A DNA stretch of 64,000 bases. Origin: Streptomyces luteolus (GTDB taxonomy: Bacteria; Actinomycetota; Actinomycetes; Streptomycetales; Streptomycetaceae). Shown piece by piece: positions 47,032 through 55,232 of this stretch. Position numbers and translations under genes: made by a program. The notes under the pieces were generated by a model. It searched no databases, was not told the origin of the DNA, and was given only the letters and a program-made list of their open reading frames with translations. The first letter of the stretch is position 1; each line of letters begins with the position of its first letter. The stretch is from assembly GCF_029968015.1 (NCBI RefSeq), contig NZ_JASCIS010000001.1:248001-312000 (forward strand), written 5' to 3'.

Positions 47032-47070
47032 GCTGAAGCCGCCTGAAGCCCGCTTCAGGTTCGGTTCAGG
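47021..47070. promoter_or_regulatory. Array of CCTGAA/TTCAGG half-sites before the response regulator gene
   Basis: CTGAAGCC occurs at 47022, 47033 and 47043, and TTCAGG at 47054 and 47065. Spacings are 11, 10, about 11-12 and 11 bases, about one DNA turn, and the set is roughly symmetric. This fits binding of an OmpR-type regulator dimer series, most simply autoregulation by the downstream regulator. The ATG follows 22 bases later. Confidence 0.7.
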
Positions 47071-47092
47071 AAGGGTTTGGGACCCTTGGCGC

Positions 47093-47755
47093 ATGCGTTT
47101 GTTGATCGTGGAGGACGAGAAGCGGCTCGCCGTGTCCCTGGCCAAGGGCCTCACCGCGGAGGGCTACGCCGTGGACGTCGTCCATGACGGCCTGGAGGGC
47201 CTGCACCGGGCGGGCGAGGGCGTGTACGACCTGGTCGTACTGGACATCATGCTGCCCGGCATGAACGGCTACCGCGTCTGCGCCGCCCTGCGCGCCGCCG
47301 GACACGAGGTGCCGATCCTGATGCTGACCGCCAAGGACGGCGAGTACGACGAGGCCGAGGGCCTGGACACCGGCGCCGACGACTACCTGACGAAGCCGTT
47401 CTCGTACGTCGTCCTCGTCGCCAGGATCAAGGCGCTGCTGCGGCGGCGCGGGAACGCCGGGCCCTCGCCGGTCATCAAGCTCGGTGTGATCGAGGTCGAC
47501 ACGGCCGCCCGCAGGGTCCACCGCGACGGCGTCGAAGTGACGCTCACCGCAAAGGAGTTCGCGATCCTCGAGCAGCTCGCGACGCGCGCCGGGACCGTCG
47601 TGTCCAAGGCCGAGATCCTGGAGCACGTCTGGGACTTCGCGTACGACGGCGACCCGAACATCGTCGAGGTCTACATCAGCGCGCTGCGCCGCAAGCTGGG
47701 CGCCCCGCTGATCAAGACGGTGCGCGGCGCCGGCTACCGCCTGGAGTCGCGGTGA
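47093..47755 (+). CDS. OmpR-family response regulator
   Basis: 220 residues; ATG at 47093. Receiver domain (1-115) with EDE acidic pocket, phospho-acceptor Asp51 (LVVLDIMLPGMNG), switch Thr (LMLTAKDGEYDEAEGLDTGADDYL) and Lys in TKPF; winged-helix DNA-binding domain (about 128-220) with VEVTLTAKEFAILEQLA and DPNIVEVYISALRRKL. It overlaps the kinase gene by 4 bases (GTGA). The half-site array directly upstream suggests autoregulation. Confidence 0.93.
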   Translation: MRLLIVEDEKRLAVSLAKGLTAEGYAVDVVHDGLEGLHRAGEGVYDLVVLDIMLPGMNGYRVCAALRAAGHEVPILMLTAKDGEYDEAEGLDTGADDYLTKPFSYVVLVARIKALLRRRGNAGPSPVIKLGVIEVDTAARRVHRDGVEVTLTAKEFAILEQLATRAGTVVSKAEILEHVWDFAYDGDPNIVEVYISALRRKLGAPLIKTVRGAGYRLESR

Positions 47756-49161
47756 GGCGCATGTTCGGCTCGATCCGGGCCAAGGCCACCCTCGGCGCCA
47801 CCCTCGTCGTCGCCGTGGCCCTCGTCGCCGCGGGAGTCGCCGTACTGCTCTCGCTGCGCGGCAACCTGAGCGACCAGGCCGACGCCGACGCGGACAACGC
47901 GGCCCGCCAGGTGGCTTCGCAGATCGCCGCCCGTACGCCGTACCGGGACCTCGACCTGCCGGACAGCGAGGACCATCCGGTGCAGGTCGTCGACAAGGAC
48001 GACCGCGTCCTCGCGGTCTCCGAGGACCTGGAGGCGATCCAGGGCACCGGGGCGGAGGGGGTGAAGCCCGTGCGGAACCCGGGCGCCCACCGGGACGACG
48101 ACGAGGGCGACGATCCGGAGGTCGGCGAGTTCGGCGACGTCACCCGGCACAGCACCGGCAGCGCCACGGTCGACGGCGACGAGGCCGCGTACCGCTTCGC
48201 CGAGGTCGAGGTGAGCGACTTCCGGGACGAGACGGTCCTGGTCTACGCGGGCGCACCCCTGGAGGCACAGGAGAGCGCGGTCGGCACGGCGGCCACGGCG
48301 ATGCTGATCGGCCTGCCCGCCCTGCTCCTGGTGGTCGGCGGTACGACCTGGCTGGTCACCCGGCGCGCGCTGCGCCCCGTGGAGGGCATCCGCGCAGAGA
48401 TGGCCGCGATCACGGCCTCCGAGGACCTGTCGCGGCGGGTGCCCGAGCCGGACTCGCACGACGAGGTGGCGCGGCTCGCGCGTACCACCAACGAGACCCT
48501 GACGGCCCTGGAGGCGAGCGTGGAGCGGCAGCGCCGGTTCGTCGCGGACGCCTCGCACGAGCTGCGCAGCCCGATCGCCTCGCTCCGCACCCAGCTCGAA
48601 GTGGGCGCCGCGCACCCGGAGTTGCTGGACGTGGGCGGCGCGGTCGAGGACACCGTACGGCTCCAGCAGCTCGCGGCCGACCTGCTCCTTCTCGCCCGCC
48701 TGGACGCGGGGGAGCGGCCGGGGGAGGCGAACCTCGACCTGGCGGCGTTCGTGCGCGAGGAGGTCTCGCAGCGCTCCGGCGACCGTCTCCCGGTGGAGGT
48801 GGCGGTCGTGGCGGGCGCCCAACTGGCCGGTTCCCGCTCGCAGTTGGGGCGGGTCCTCGGCAACCTCCTGGACAACGCGCAGCGGCACGCGCGCTCCCGC
48901 GTCACGGTGGAGGCGCGCGCCGAGGGCACCCGCGCGGTGCTCACCGTCGCGGACGACGGGGACGGGGTGCCGGCCCAGGAGCGGGAGCGGATCTTCCAGC
49001 GGTTCGTACGGCTCGACGACGCCCGCAGCCGCGACGACGGCGGCGCGGGCCTGGGCCTGGCCATCGCCCGTGACGTGGTCGAGCGCCACGGCGGCCGTCT
49101 CACGGTGGCCGAGTCGGCGGCCGGCGGGGCGCTGTTCCGGGTCGAACTCCCGCTGGCCTAG
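47752..49161 (+). CDS. Sensor histidine kinase of the OmpR/EnvZ type
   Basis: 469 residues; GTG start overlapping the regulator stop. First membrane helix about 12-36, an extracytoplasmic domain of about 140 residues that is very acidic (HRDDDEGDDPEVGEFGD), second helix about 180-203, HAMP, then HisKA with RRFVADASHELRSPIASLR (His about 270) and HATPase with LGNLLDNAQRHA, VADDGDGVP and GAGLGLAIARDVV. The acidic sensor loop could bind cations or cationic peptides, which would fit the PepSY remnant; that is inference. Confidence 0.93.
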   Translation: MRRMFGSIRAKATLGATLVVAVALVAAGVAVLLSLRGNLSDQADADADNAARQVASQIAARTPYRDLDLPDSEDHPVQVVDKDDRVLAVSEDLEAIQGTGAEGVKPVRNPGAHRDDDEGDDPEVGEFGDVTRHSTGSATVDGDEAAYRFAEVEVSDFRDETVLVYAGAPLEAQESAVGTAATAMLIGLPALLLVVGGTTWLVTRRALRPVEGIRAEMAAITASEDLSRRVPEPDSHDEVARLARTTNETLTALEASVERQRRFVADASHELRSPIASLRTQLEVGAAHPELLDVGGAVEDTVRLQQLAADLLLLARLDAGERPGEANLDLAAFVREEVSQRSGDRLPVEVAVVAGAQLAGSRSQLGRVLGNLLDNAQRHARSRVTVEARAEGTRAVLTVADDGDGVPAQERERIFQRFVRLDDARSRDDGGAGLGLAIARDVVERHGGRLTVAESAAGGALFRVELPLA

Positions 49162-49215
49162 CGGGGGTTGGCGTCAAAAACCGAGTCGAACCGGGTCGAA
49201 CCGGGTCGTACGGGG

Positions 49216-49692
49216 TCAGGGCCTGCCGCGTTCCGCGCGCAGTGCTTCGGCGATCGGGGTGAGGGTGGCGCGCAGCTGCTGCAGGGCATCCGGGTCCATC
49301 ATGTCGATGAAGTGCCGGCGCACGGACTCCACGTGGTGCGGCGCGACCTTCCGCATGGTCTCCATGCCCTGGTCGGTCAGGACCGCGTAGAGCCCCCGCC
49401 GGTCCGACTCGCAGTTCGCGCGGCGGACGAAGCCGGCGTTCTCCATGCGGGTGATCTGGTGCGAGAGGCGGCTCTTGGACTGCAGCGTGGCCGTCGCGAG
49501 GTCGCTCATCCGCATCCGCTGGTCCTCGGACTCGGAGAGGTTGACCAGGATCTCGTAGTCGTTCATGGTCAGGCCGAAGGGCTGCAGGTCCCTCTCGAGC
49601 TGGTACGTGAGCAGCCTGTTGACCTCCAGATGCGTGCGCCAGGCGCGCTGCTCGGCTTCGGTCAGCCAGGGGGTGGCCGTTTCGGTCTCCAT
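49216..49692 (-). CDS. absC: MarR-family regulator, AbsC-like
   Basis: 158 residues from the ATG at 49692 (METETATPWLTEAEQRAWR). The winged helix is formed by MTMNDYEILVNL-type residues, MRMSDLATATLQSKSRLSHQ (recognition helix) and MENAGFVRRANCESDRRGLYAVL (wing). The sequence and its position between a two-component system and AIM24 genes match AbsC of S. coelicolor, a zinc-dependent repressor that affects antibiotic production and zincophore genes. His and Cys residues that could bind zinc are present (HHVESVRRHF; NCES). The AT-rich segment in front is a candidate operator. Confidence 0.75.
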   Translation of the reverse strand: METETATPWLTEAEQRAWRTHLEVNRLLTYQLERDLQPFGLTMNDYEILVNLSESEDQRMRMSDLATATLQSKSRLSHQITRMENAGFVRRANCESDRRGLYAVLTDQGMETMRKVAPHHVESVRRHFIDMMDPDALQQLRATLTPIAEALRAERGRP

Positions 49693-49727
49693 GTATCGAT
49701 TCTACCTAAGAAGTTGAAAAGTAAACG
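49693..49727. promoter_or_regulatory. AT-rich island before the AbsC-like gene
   Basis: ATCGATTCTACCTAAGAAGTTGAAAAGTAAACG is read across 49696-49726 in two parts: TCGATTCTACCTAAG and AAGTTGAAAAGTAAACG. It is the least GC-rich stretch in this part of the window and directly precedes the ATG on the minus strand. MarR proteins bind such AT-rich sites, so autoregulation is plausible; no perfect palindrome is seen. Confidence 0.45.
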
Positions 49728-49818
49728 AGTGTTCCCCGGTGTGACGGCGCGCACGTCGTGCCGAACTCCCCCGCTCGAACAGCTCTGTTCGAAGCCGTCA
49801 CACTCCGCAGACTACCGC

Positions 49819-50586
49819 TCACAGCCCGAAGCGACGCTGGAGGTCTCCCAGCTGGCCGGGAAGCCTCGGTGCCCCCTGGCCGCCGTGCCCGCCGCCGCCC
49901 GGCACCCCGGGCTCCTGCGGCGGAGCCCCGGCCGCCTGCTCGGCCATCAGCGCCTCGGACGACTGCAGCAGCACCGTCCCGGCGCCCACGAACTCGAACT
50001 GGTGCTCCTCGCCGGAGACCCCGCCTAGCCCGGTCAGCGCCCGTACGCCGCCCATGACCCCGGTCATGTACCCGTGGTCGTAGTGGTGGCACGGCGAGGG
50101 GCAGTCCGCCCAGCCGACCAGGGCCTGCGGGTCCACCCGGATCGGCGGCTCCATGAACACCACCGGGCCGTTGCTCGCCGCCACGAACTTGCCCGTGCCG
50201 ATGAGCGTCAGGAACCCCGGGACGATGCTCTGCTTCAGCGCGAGACTTGGCTGAAAAGCGAGGAGATTGCCGGAGCGAATGGTCAGGTTGCCGTCCTCCA
50301 GATCGAAGGAGTTGACGTCGAAGGCCCGGTCGGCGAGGAGCATCTTGCCGCTGCCCTCCGCCACGACCCAGTCGCTCGCGTGCAAAGGCGAATGGAACGA
50401 CGTCCGCACGAGCCGGTCCAGGCGGCCGTGCCCGATGCCCTGGAAGTCGATCGACCCGTAGTAGGCGATCATCTTCCCCTTCTGCAGGAACCACTGGCTC
50501 CCCCGCAGCTCCACGCAGAAGGTGTACGGGTTGACGTTGTCGTCGCTCGGCAGCGTCGTCGGGTCGAGGACCACGGGACCGCTCAC
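49819..50586 (-). CDS. AIM24 family protein (third of three)
   Basis: 255 residues from a GTG that overlaps the preceding AIM24 stop (GTGA). The beta-rich AIM24 domain (DUF124) shows LQKGKMIAYYGSIDFQG, SGKMLLADRAFDVNSFDLED and IGTGKFVAASNGPVVFM. It differs from its two neighbours in having DCPSPCHHYDHGYM, a possible metal site, and a Gly/Pro/Gln-rich C-terminal tail. The bacterial function is not known. Confidence 0.85.
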   Translation of the reverse strand: MSGPVVLDPTTLPSDDNVNPYTFCVELRGSQWFLQKGKMIAYYGSIDFQGIGHGRLDRLVRTSFHSPLHASDWVVAEGSGKMLLADRAFDVNSFDLEDGNLTIRSGNLLAFQPSLALKQSIVPGFLTLIGTGKFVAASNGPVVFMEPPIRVDPQALVGWADCPSPCHHYDHGYMTGVMGGVRALTGLGGVSGEEHQFEFVGAGTVLLQSSEALMAEQAAGAPPQEPGVPGGGGHGGQGAPRLPGQLGDLQRRFGL

Positions 50587-51233
50587 AGCTTCTCCTCCGA
50601 TGCCTGCACGTACACCGAGCCGCTCCCGGACAGCTCCAGCTGGAACGCCTCGCCCGACCCGCGCCCCACCATGTCCCGCCAACCGAGCGCCGTGGACAGC
50701 TTGTTGCGTACGTCCCCGTGGTGGGCGACGTACGCCTGCGGGTCGACGTGGACCGGGGTCTGCGGGGTGATCGGGATTTCTACGACGCCGCCGTGCGCCA
50801 TGACCGCCACCGCGCCGTGGCCCTTCAGGGTCGTCGTGAACAGGCCCTGACCGGTGACCTGGCCGCGCACCATGCCCATCACGCCGCCCTGCGAGCCCAT
50901 GAACATCGTGCCCTGCTCAAGGGTCCCGTCGAAGGCGAGCAGCCGGTCCGCCTCGACGTACAGCGTGTCCCCGGCGAGGTTGATCACCTCGATGTGGTGG
51001 CCGCCGTGCCCGAACATCACCGTGCCGCTGCCCTCGACGGTCATGAGCGGCGTCGCCTCACCCGCGACCCGGCGCCCGACCATCGACATCACACCGCCCT
51101 GCCCGCCCTGCACATTGGGCGTGAAGGAGACCTCGCCCTGGTACGCGAGCATCGCCCCGCGCTGGCTGAACAGCCGCTGACCCGGTGCGACCGTGGCCTC
51201 GACCATCTTCGAGTTGACCTCACGGAACGGCAT
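50583..51233 (-). CDS. AIM24 family protein (second of three)
   Basis: 216 residues; the ATG overlaps the stop of the first gene by one base (TGATG). Typical beta-roll repeats are FSQRGAMLAYQGEVSF, EGSGTVMFGHGGHHIEVINL and LKGHGAVAVMAHGGVVEIPI. It ends with GSGSVYVQASEEKL. All three proteins share the pattern of Gly-ending strands, so they probably assemble together. Confidence 0.87.
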   Translation of the reverse strand: MPFREVNSKMVEATVAPGQRLFSQRGAMLAYQGEVSFTPNVQGGQGGVMSMVGRRVAGEATPLMTVEGSGTVMFGHGGHHIEVINLAGDTLYVEADRLLAFDGTLEQGTMFMGSQGGVMGMVRGQVTGQGLFTTTLKGHGAVAVMAHGGVVEIPITPQTPVHVDPQAYVAHHGDVRNKLSTALGWRDMVGRGSGEAFQLELSGSGSVYVQASEEKL

Positions 51234-51871
51234 CAGACCTCCCCGCCGACGGTGTTCCGCTCGCTGGGCTGGACGTACACCAGGCCGTCGCCCTCGAAGC
51301 GGATCTGGAAGGACTCGCCGGAGCCCTCGCCCATGAACGTGCGGAAGTTCACGCCCGACTGGAAGCTCTGGCTCACGTTCCCCTGATGGGCGATGTACGC
51401 CCCCGGGTCGACGCTCAGCGGGAACTGCGGGGAGACCCGGAGCACCACCGCCGGTCCGTCCGACATGATCGCCGCCTGACCCGTGCCCTCGATCGTCGTG
51501 GTGAACAGGCCGTTGCCCTGCGAGGCGCCGCGCAGCCCGGTGAAGCTGGTGCCGGTGCGCAGGGCGCCGTCGGTGCACAGGACGTTGCTGGACTCCACGT
51601 ACAACGTGTCGCTCTGGAGCTGGACCAGGTTGATCTCGCTCGCGCGGTCGGCGAAGAAGCAGGTGCCCTGCCCCTTCACCTCCATCACCGTCATCTGCTC
51701 GCCGGTGAGGCGCCGCGTGACCATGCCGCGTATGCCCTCACCGCCGCCGGACATCTTCTTGAAGGCCATCCGGCCGTCGTACGCGACCATCGAGCCGTTC
51801 TTCGCCTTCACGGCGTCGCCCGCCAGGGAGACGGCGAGCACCTTGCTGCCTTGCAGTCGGAACTGAGCCAC
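51233..51871 (-). CDS. AIM24 family protein (first of three)
   Basis: 212 residues from a GTG at 51871 (MAQFRLQGSKVLAVSLAGD); there is no strong ribosome site, and upstream frames are not convincing. The AIM24 domain is visible in KNGSMVAYDGRMAFKKM, VKGQGTCFFADRASEINLVQL and IEGTGQAAIMSDGPAVVL. It leads a three-gene overlapping operon read leftward toward absC, and is divergent from the DUF3817 gene. Confidence 0.85.
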   Translation of the reverse strand: MAQFRLQGSKVLAVSLAGDAVKAKNGSMVAYDGRMAFKKMSGGGEGIRGMVTRRLTGEQMTVMEVKGQGTCFFADRASEINLVQLQSDTLYVESSNVLCTDGALRTGTSFTGLRGASQGNGLFTTTIEGTGQAAIMSDGPAVVLRVSPQFPLSVDPGAYIAHQGNVSQSFQSGVNFRTFMGEGSGESFQIRFEGDGLVYVQPSERNTVGGEV

Positions 51872-52012
51872 GGCCCGACGGTAGTCGACCCTGAATCGGA
51901 CCCTGATAAAGAGTGGGCAAAGTACGGCTGCCACAATGGGAGCCGAGCTTGTGCGCGCGTTCACAAGATCGAACACGCCTCCCTGACTGCATTCCCCCGA
52001 CGAAGGTGACCC

Positions 52013-52357
52013 GTGGACCTCAAGACCGCCTCCGCCCTCCGCCGCCTGCGCCTGGTCTCCGCGCCGGAGGCCATCTCCTTCCTGCTGCTGCTCGTCTGCT
52101 CGGTGCTCAAGCGCACCACGGAGTTCAACGCGGTGCCGGTGATGGGCGCGATCCACGGCGTCCTGTTCATCCTGTACGTGCTGTTCTGGCTGGACGCCTG
52201 GAACCGCACCAAGTGGGACGTCAAGCGGGCCGCGCTCTACTTCGTCCTCTCCGTCCTGCCCACCGGCGGCTTCTTCGCCGAGAAGATGCTCAAGCGCGAG
52301 GCCGAGGCCGCCGTCATCGCCTCCCGCGCCCGCCGCGAAGGCGTGGTCGAGGCATGA
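52013..52357 (+). CDS. DUF3817 membrane protein (copy 1)
   Basis: 114 residues; GTG start behind GAAGGTGACCC. Three hydrophobic segments are visible (about 18-35, 46-66, 74-92). Family features are [37 protein letters not shown] and [13 protein letters not shown]. It overlaps the thiamine-binding-like gene by 4 bases. A second member is at 63662-64000. The function is unknown. Confidence 0.85.
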   Translation: MDLKTASALRRLRLVSAPEAISFLLLLVCSVLKRTTEFNAVPVMGAIHGVLFILYVLFWLDAWNRTKWDVKRAALYFVLSVLPTGGFFAEKMLKREAEAAVIASRARREGVVEA

Positions 52358-52647
52358 TCGTCGCCTTCTCCGTGACCCCGCTCGGCGTCGGCGAGGACGT
52401 GGGGGAGTACGTCGCCGACGCCGTCCGCGTCGTCCGCGAGTCCGGCCTGCCGAACCGTACGGACGCGATGTTCACCTCGATCGAGGGTGAGTGGGACGAG
52501 GTGATGGACGTCGTGAAGCGCGCCGTCGCCGCCGTCGAGGCGCGCGCCCCGCGGGTCTCGGTCGTCCTCAAGGCGGACATCCGCCCCGGCGTGACGGACG
52601 GCATGACGTCGAAGGTCGACACGGTGGAGCGCCACCTCGCCGACTAG
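52354..52647 (+). CDS. MTH1187-family thiamine-binding-like protein
   Basis: 97 residues; ATG overlapping the preceding stop (ATGA). The ferredoxin-like fold of this family has [40 protein letters not shown] and [11 protein letters not shown]. Some members bind thiamine or its fragments as tetramers; the role in the cell is not settled. A strong terminator follows. Confidence 0.85.
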   Translation: MIVAFSVTPLGVGEDVGEYVADAVRVVRESGLPNRTDAMFTSIEGEWDEVMDVVKRAVAAVEARAPRVSVVLKADIRPGVTDGMTSKVDTVERHLAD

Positions 52648-52669
52648 GCCACCGCCCGCGCAGCCTGCC

Positions 52670-52696
52670 GAGAGCCCCCGCCGAGCGGGGGCTCTC
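52670..52696 (+). terminator. Hairpin terminator after the MTH1187-family gene
   Basis: GAGAGCCCCCGC (52670-52681) pairs perfectly with GCGGGGGCTCTC (52685-52696) around CGA. It begins 23 bases after the stop codon and marks the edge of the conserved gene block before the accessory cluster. Confidence 0.75.
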
Positions 52697-52799
52697 TCGC
52701 GTACCGGCGCCGTTCGAAGAGCCCTCACCGGATGCGCCCCGCCCCCGCAGCAGGTCAGATGGGTCTCGGCAGATCCCGCGCACTTCACGGAGTTGCACC

Positions 52800-54320
52800 A
52801 TGGCGACGGAGCCCACGGGGGAAACCCGCACCGGCCGCGGGCAACCCGAGTCCGCACCGCCCCCCGATCCGCGCCGCTGGAAGATCCTCGCGGTCATCGG
52901 CCTCACCCAGCTCATGGTCGTCCTCGACGCCACCATCGTGAACATCGCCCTGCCCTCCGCGCAGGCCGACCTCGGGTTCTCCGACAGCCGCCGCCAGTGG
53001 GTGGTGACCTCGTACGCCATGGCCTTCGGCACCCTCCTGCTGCTCGGCGGGCGGGTGGCGGACCTGTTCGGGCGCCGGCGTGCCTTCCTCATCGGCCAGA
53101 TCGGGTTCGCCGCCGCCTCCGCGCTCGGCGGCGCCGCGGCCACCTTCGAGATCCTGGTGACGGCCCGCGCCCTGCAAGGCATGTGCGCGGCCCTCCTCGC
53201 ACCCGCCGCGCTCGCCCTGCTCACCACGACCTTCGCCGGTCCCGAACGCGGCAGGGCGTTCGGCGTGTTCGGGGCCCTCGCCGCCTCGGGGGGCGCGGTG
53301 GGTCTGCTCCTGGGCGGTCTGCTCACCGAGCATCTGAGCTGGCGTTCGACGCTCTACGTCAATGTCCTCTTCGCCGCCGTGGCCGTCACCGGCGGCGCAC
53401 TGCTGCTCAGGCGGCAACGGCCCACCGCCCCGCCCAGACTCGATCTGCCCGGCACCGCCCTGGCGTCGTCCGGGCTCTTCTGCGTGGTGTACGGCCTCGC
53501 GGAGGCCGGCGTGCACGGCTGGACGTCTCCGGACAGCTGGGGCTTCCTCGCGGCCGGTGCCGTGCTGATCGCGGCGTTCGTGTGGTGGCAGAGCAGGGCC
53601 AGGCACCCGCTGCTGCCGCTGCGCATCGTGCTCGACCGCGTCCGGGGGACGGCGCTGGTGGCGGTGTTCATCACCGGCCTGGGCATGTTCGGGGTCTTCT
53701 TGTTCCTCGCGTACTACCTGCAGCACACCCGCGGCTACGGCCCCGCCAGGACCGGCCTGGCCTTCATGCCCATGTCCGGCTGCATCGTGATCAGCGCGAT
53801 CGGCAGCGGCACGGGCCTGTTCCGCGGACTCGGCGCCCGTGCGCGCGTCACCGGCGGCATGCTGCTCGCGGCGGTCGGCATGGCGTGGATGACGGGCCTC
53901 TCACCGGATCGCCCGTACGTCCTCGACATCGTGCCGGGCCAGGTCGCCACCGGCCTCGGCATGGGCCTGATCACGGCGGCCGCCATGAACCTCGGCACCG
54001 CGGGCATCGACCCCCGGGACGCCGGTGTCGGCTCGGCCACGGTCAACGCCATGCGGCAGGTCGGCGGTTCGGTCGGCACGGCGCTCATGAGCACCCTCGC
54101 CGCGGGCTCCGCCGCCGCCCATCCGGCAGGCAGACGGCCCGCGCCGGATGTCGTGGCGCGGGCCGTCCTGGAGGGCTATCACACCGTCTTCGCGGCGGCG
54201 GCGGGAATCTTCGTCGCCGGAGCCGTCCTGACGTTCCTCATGCTGCCCGGCGGCCTGTCCGTGGAGCGCGCCCATGGCGCCCACCGGGGCCGCCGTCCCT
54301 CAGGGGCAGCTCGCGATTGA
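52800..54320 (+). CDS. MFS drug efflux transporter, DHA2 (EmrB/QacA) type
   Basis: 506 residues from the ATG at 52800 behind ACGGAGTTG. Fourteen membrane helices are expected by length and pattern. Family motifs are VVLDATIVNIALPSAQADL (helix 1), GRVADLFGRRRAFLIG (motif A) and ALQGMCAALLAPAALALL with the helix 5 motif GGAVGLLLGGLLTEHLSWRS. It probably exports a small hydrophobic product by proton antiport; being next to the THN/flaviolin cluster it may export a member of that pathway. Its 3' end overlaps the convergent RTX-like gene by 21 bases. Confidence 0.92.
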   Translation: MATEPTGETRTGRGQPESAPPPDPRRWKILAVIGLTQLMVVLDATIVNIALPSAQADLGFSDSRRQWVVTSYAMAFGTLLLLGGRVADLFGRRRAFLIGQIGFAAASALGGAAATFEILVTARALQGMCAALLAPAALALLTTTFAGPERGRAFGVFGALAASGGAVGLLLGGLLTEHLSWRSTLYVNVLFAAVAVTGGALLLRRQRPTAPPRLDLPGTALASSGLFCVVYGLAEAGVHGWTSPDSWGFLAAGAVLIAAFVWWQSRARHPLLPLRIVLDRVRGTALVAVFITGLGMFGVFLFLAYYLQHTRGYGPARTGLAFMPMSGCIVISAIGSGTGLFRGLGARARVTGGMLLAAVGMAWMTGLSPDRPYVLDIVPGQVATGLGMGLITAAAMNLGTAGIDPRDAGVGSATVNAMRQVGGSVGTALMSTLAAGSAAAHPAGRRPAPDVVARAVLEGYHTVFAAAAGIFVAGAVLTFLMLPGGLSVERAHGAHRGRRPSGAARD

Positions 54321-55097
54321 GCTCCTGATCCGCTCGCCCTCCCCCGCGTGCCTCACCCGGCACCGGTCGGTTCCCAGTCCTCCGTCGACCACCGCCCATC
54401 CGGGTCCGATGGTCAGGACCTCTTCCCGCTGTCCCCGGATCATGTCGTTGCCCGGTCCGCCCTGGACGGTCCCGGAGGACTCGACGCCCAGGGACTTGGG
54501 CTCGATGATGTCGTTCTCGCTGCCGCCGACGATCCGGCCGCCGAGGTCGACCGCACTGGTGCGGATGGTGTCGCTGCCGTCGTTGCCGAACACCTGGCCG
54601 CCGCCGCGCTGGTACGTGCCGGGCTGGCCCTGCACGGCGCCCGTGGTGATCTCGTCGTCGCCGTGGTCGCCGTGGACGGTGGCGCCGTGCTCGGCCGTTC
54701 CCACGACCAGCGCGGTGATGATGGTGTCGTCGCCACCGCCGCCGCGGACCATCGAGTCGGCGTTGCGGGGGTAGAGGTTGTTGACCTGGATGGTGTCGTC
54801 GCCCTCGCCACCGAGGACCGACGCGTCGATGACCAGGCCCTTGACCCGGATCTTGTCCGCGCCGCCGCCTCCCCAGAGGATGACGTTCTGCACGTCCCCC
54901 TCGCACAGGATCGTGTCGCTGCCCGGCGTTCCCGTCACCCTCTTTCCGGGCGGGGCCTCTTCACCGTTGACGCTGCACCAGTGGGCCGGCAGCGGGGCCT
55001 TGGCGGAGGCCGGCGCCATGGCCACCGAGGCCACGACGAGAACCGAGATGGGCAGGACACGCATGGCGGTACGCAGCGTGCGCCGAGTGCGCAGCAT
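54300..55097 (-). CDS. Secreted protein with RTX-like calcium-binding repeats
   Basis: 265 residues from the ATG at 55097. Signal peptide about 1-32 (MRVLPISVLVVASVAMAP, then ASA). At least five Gly/Asp repeats resemble hemolysin-type nonapeptides: TGTPGSDTILC, GGEGDDTIQV, GGGGDDTIIT, GDHGDDEIT and GNDGSDTIRT, with a final GGPGNDMIRG. They should form a calcium-binding beta-roll outside the cell. It lies downstream of momA on the same strand, after a tandem-repeat spacer; a link to the pigment pathway is not proven. Confidence 0.8.
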   Translation of the reverse strand: MLRTRRTLRTAMRVLPISVLVVASVAMAPASAKAPLPAHWCSVNGEEAPPGKRVTGTPGSDTILCEGDVQNVILWGGGGADKIRVKGLVIDASVLGGEGDDTIQVNNLYPRNADSMVRGGGGDDTIITALVVGTAEHGATVHGDHGDDEITTGAVQGQPGTYQRGGGQVFGNDGSDTIRTSAVDLGGRIVGGSENDIIEPKSLGVESSGTVQGGPGNDMIRGQREEVLTIGPGWAVVDGGLGTDRCRVRHAGEGERIRSSIASCP

Positions 55098-55140
55098 GGA
55101 ATCTCCCGAGCATGAGGGTGGAGTGCGGGGCGTGGGGTGT

Positions 55141-55182
55141 GGAGTGTGGAGTGCGGAGTGCGGAGTGTGGAGTTTGGAGTGG
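55141..55182. repeat. Six tandem copies of a heptamer
   Basis: GGAGTGT, GGAGTGC, GGAGTGC, GGAGTGT, GGAGTTT and GGAGTGG follow one another between the RTX-like gene and momA. Related GGAGTGC/GGGGTGT bases extend the array upstream to about 55128. Confidence 0.85.
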
Positions 55183-55197
55183 GGGTGTCCTGGTGGT

Positions 55198-55232
55198 CAG
55201 GTCAGGTCAGGTCAGGACAGGTCAGGACAGGT
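55198..55232. repeat. Seven tandem copies of the pentamer CAGG(T/A)
   Basis: CAGGT, CAGGT, CAGGT, CAGGA, CAGGT, CAGGA, CAGGT. The array overlaps the last codons and stop of the cupin gene (stop 55222-55224), so a change in copy number would alter its C-terminus. Confidence 0.85.

Noticed and set aside
46846..47154. 102-codon minus-strand frame taken as an intact PepSY gene
   Set aside because: Its first 40 codons lie inside the response regulator gene and its operator array and look nothing like a signal peptide. Only the C-terminal half matches PepSY, so it is treated as a remnant.
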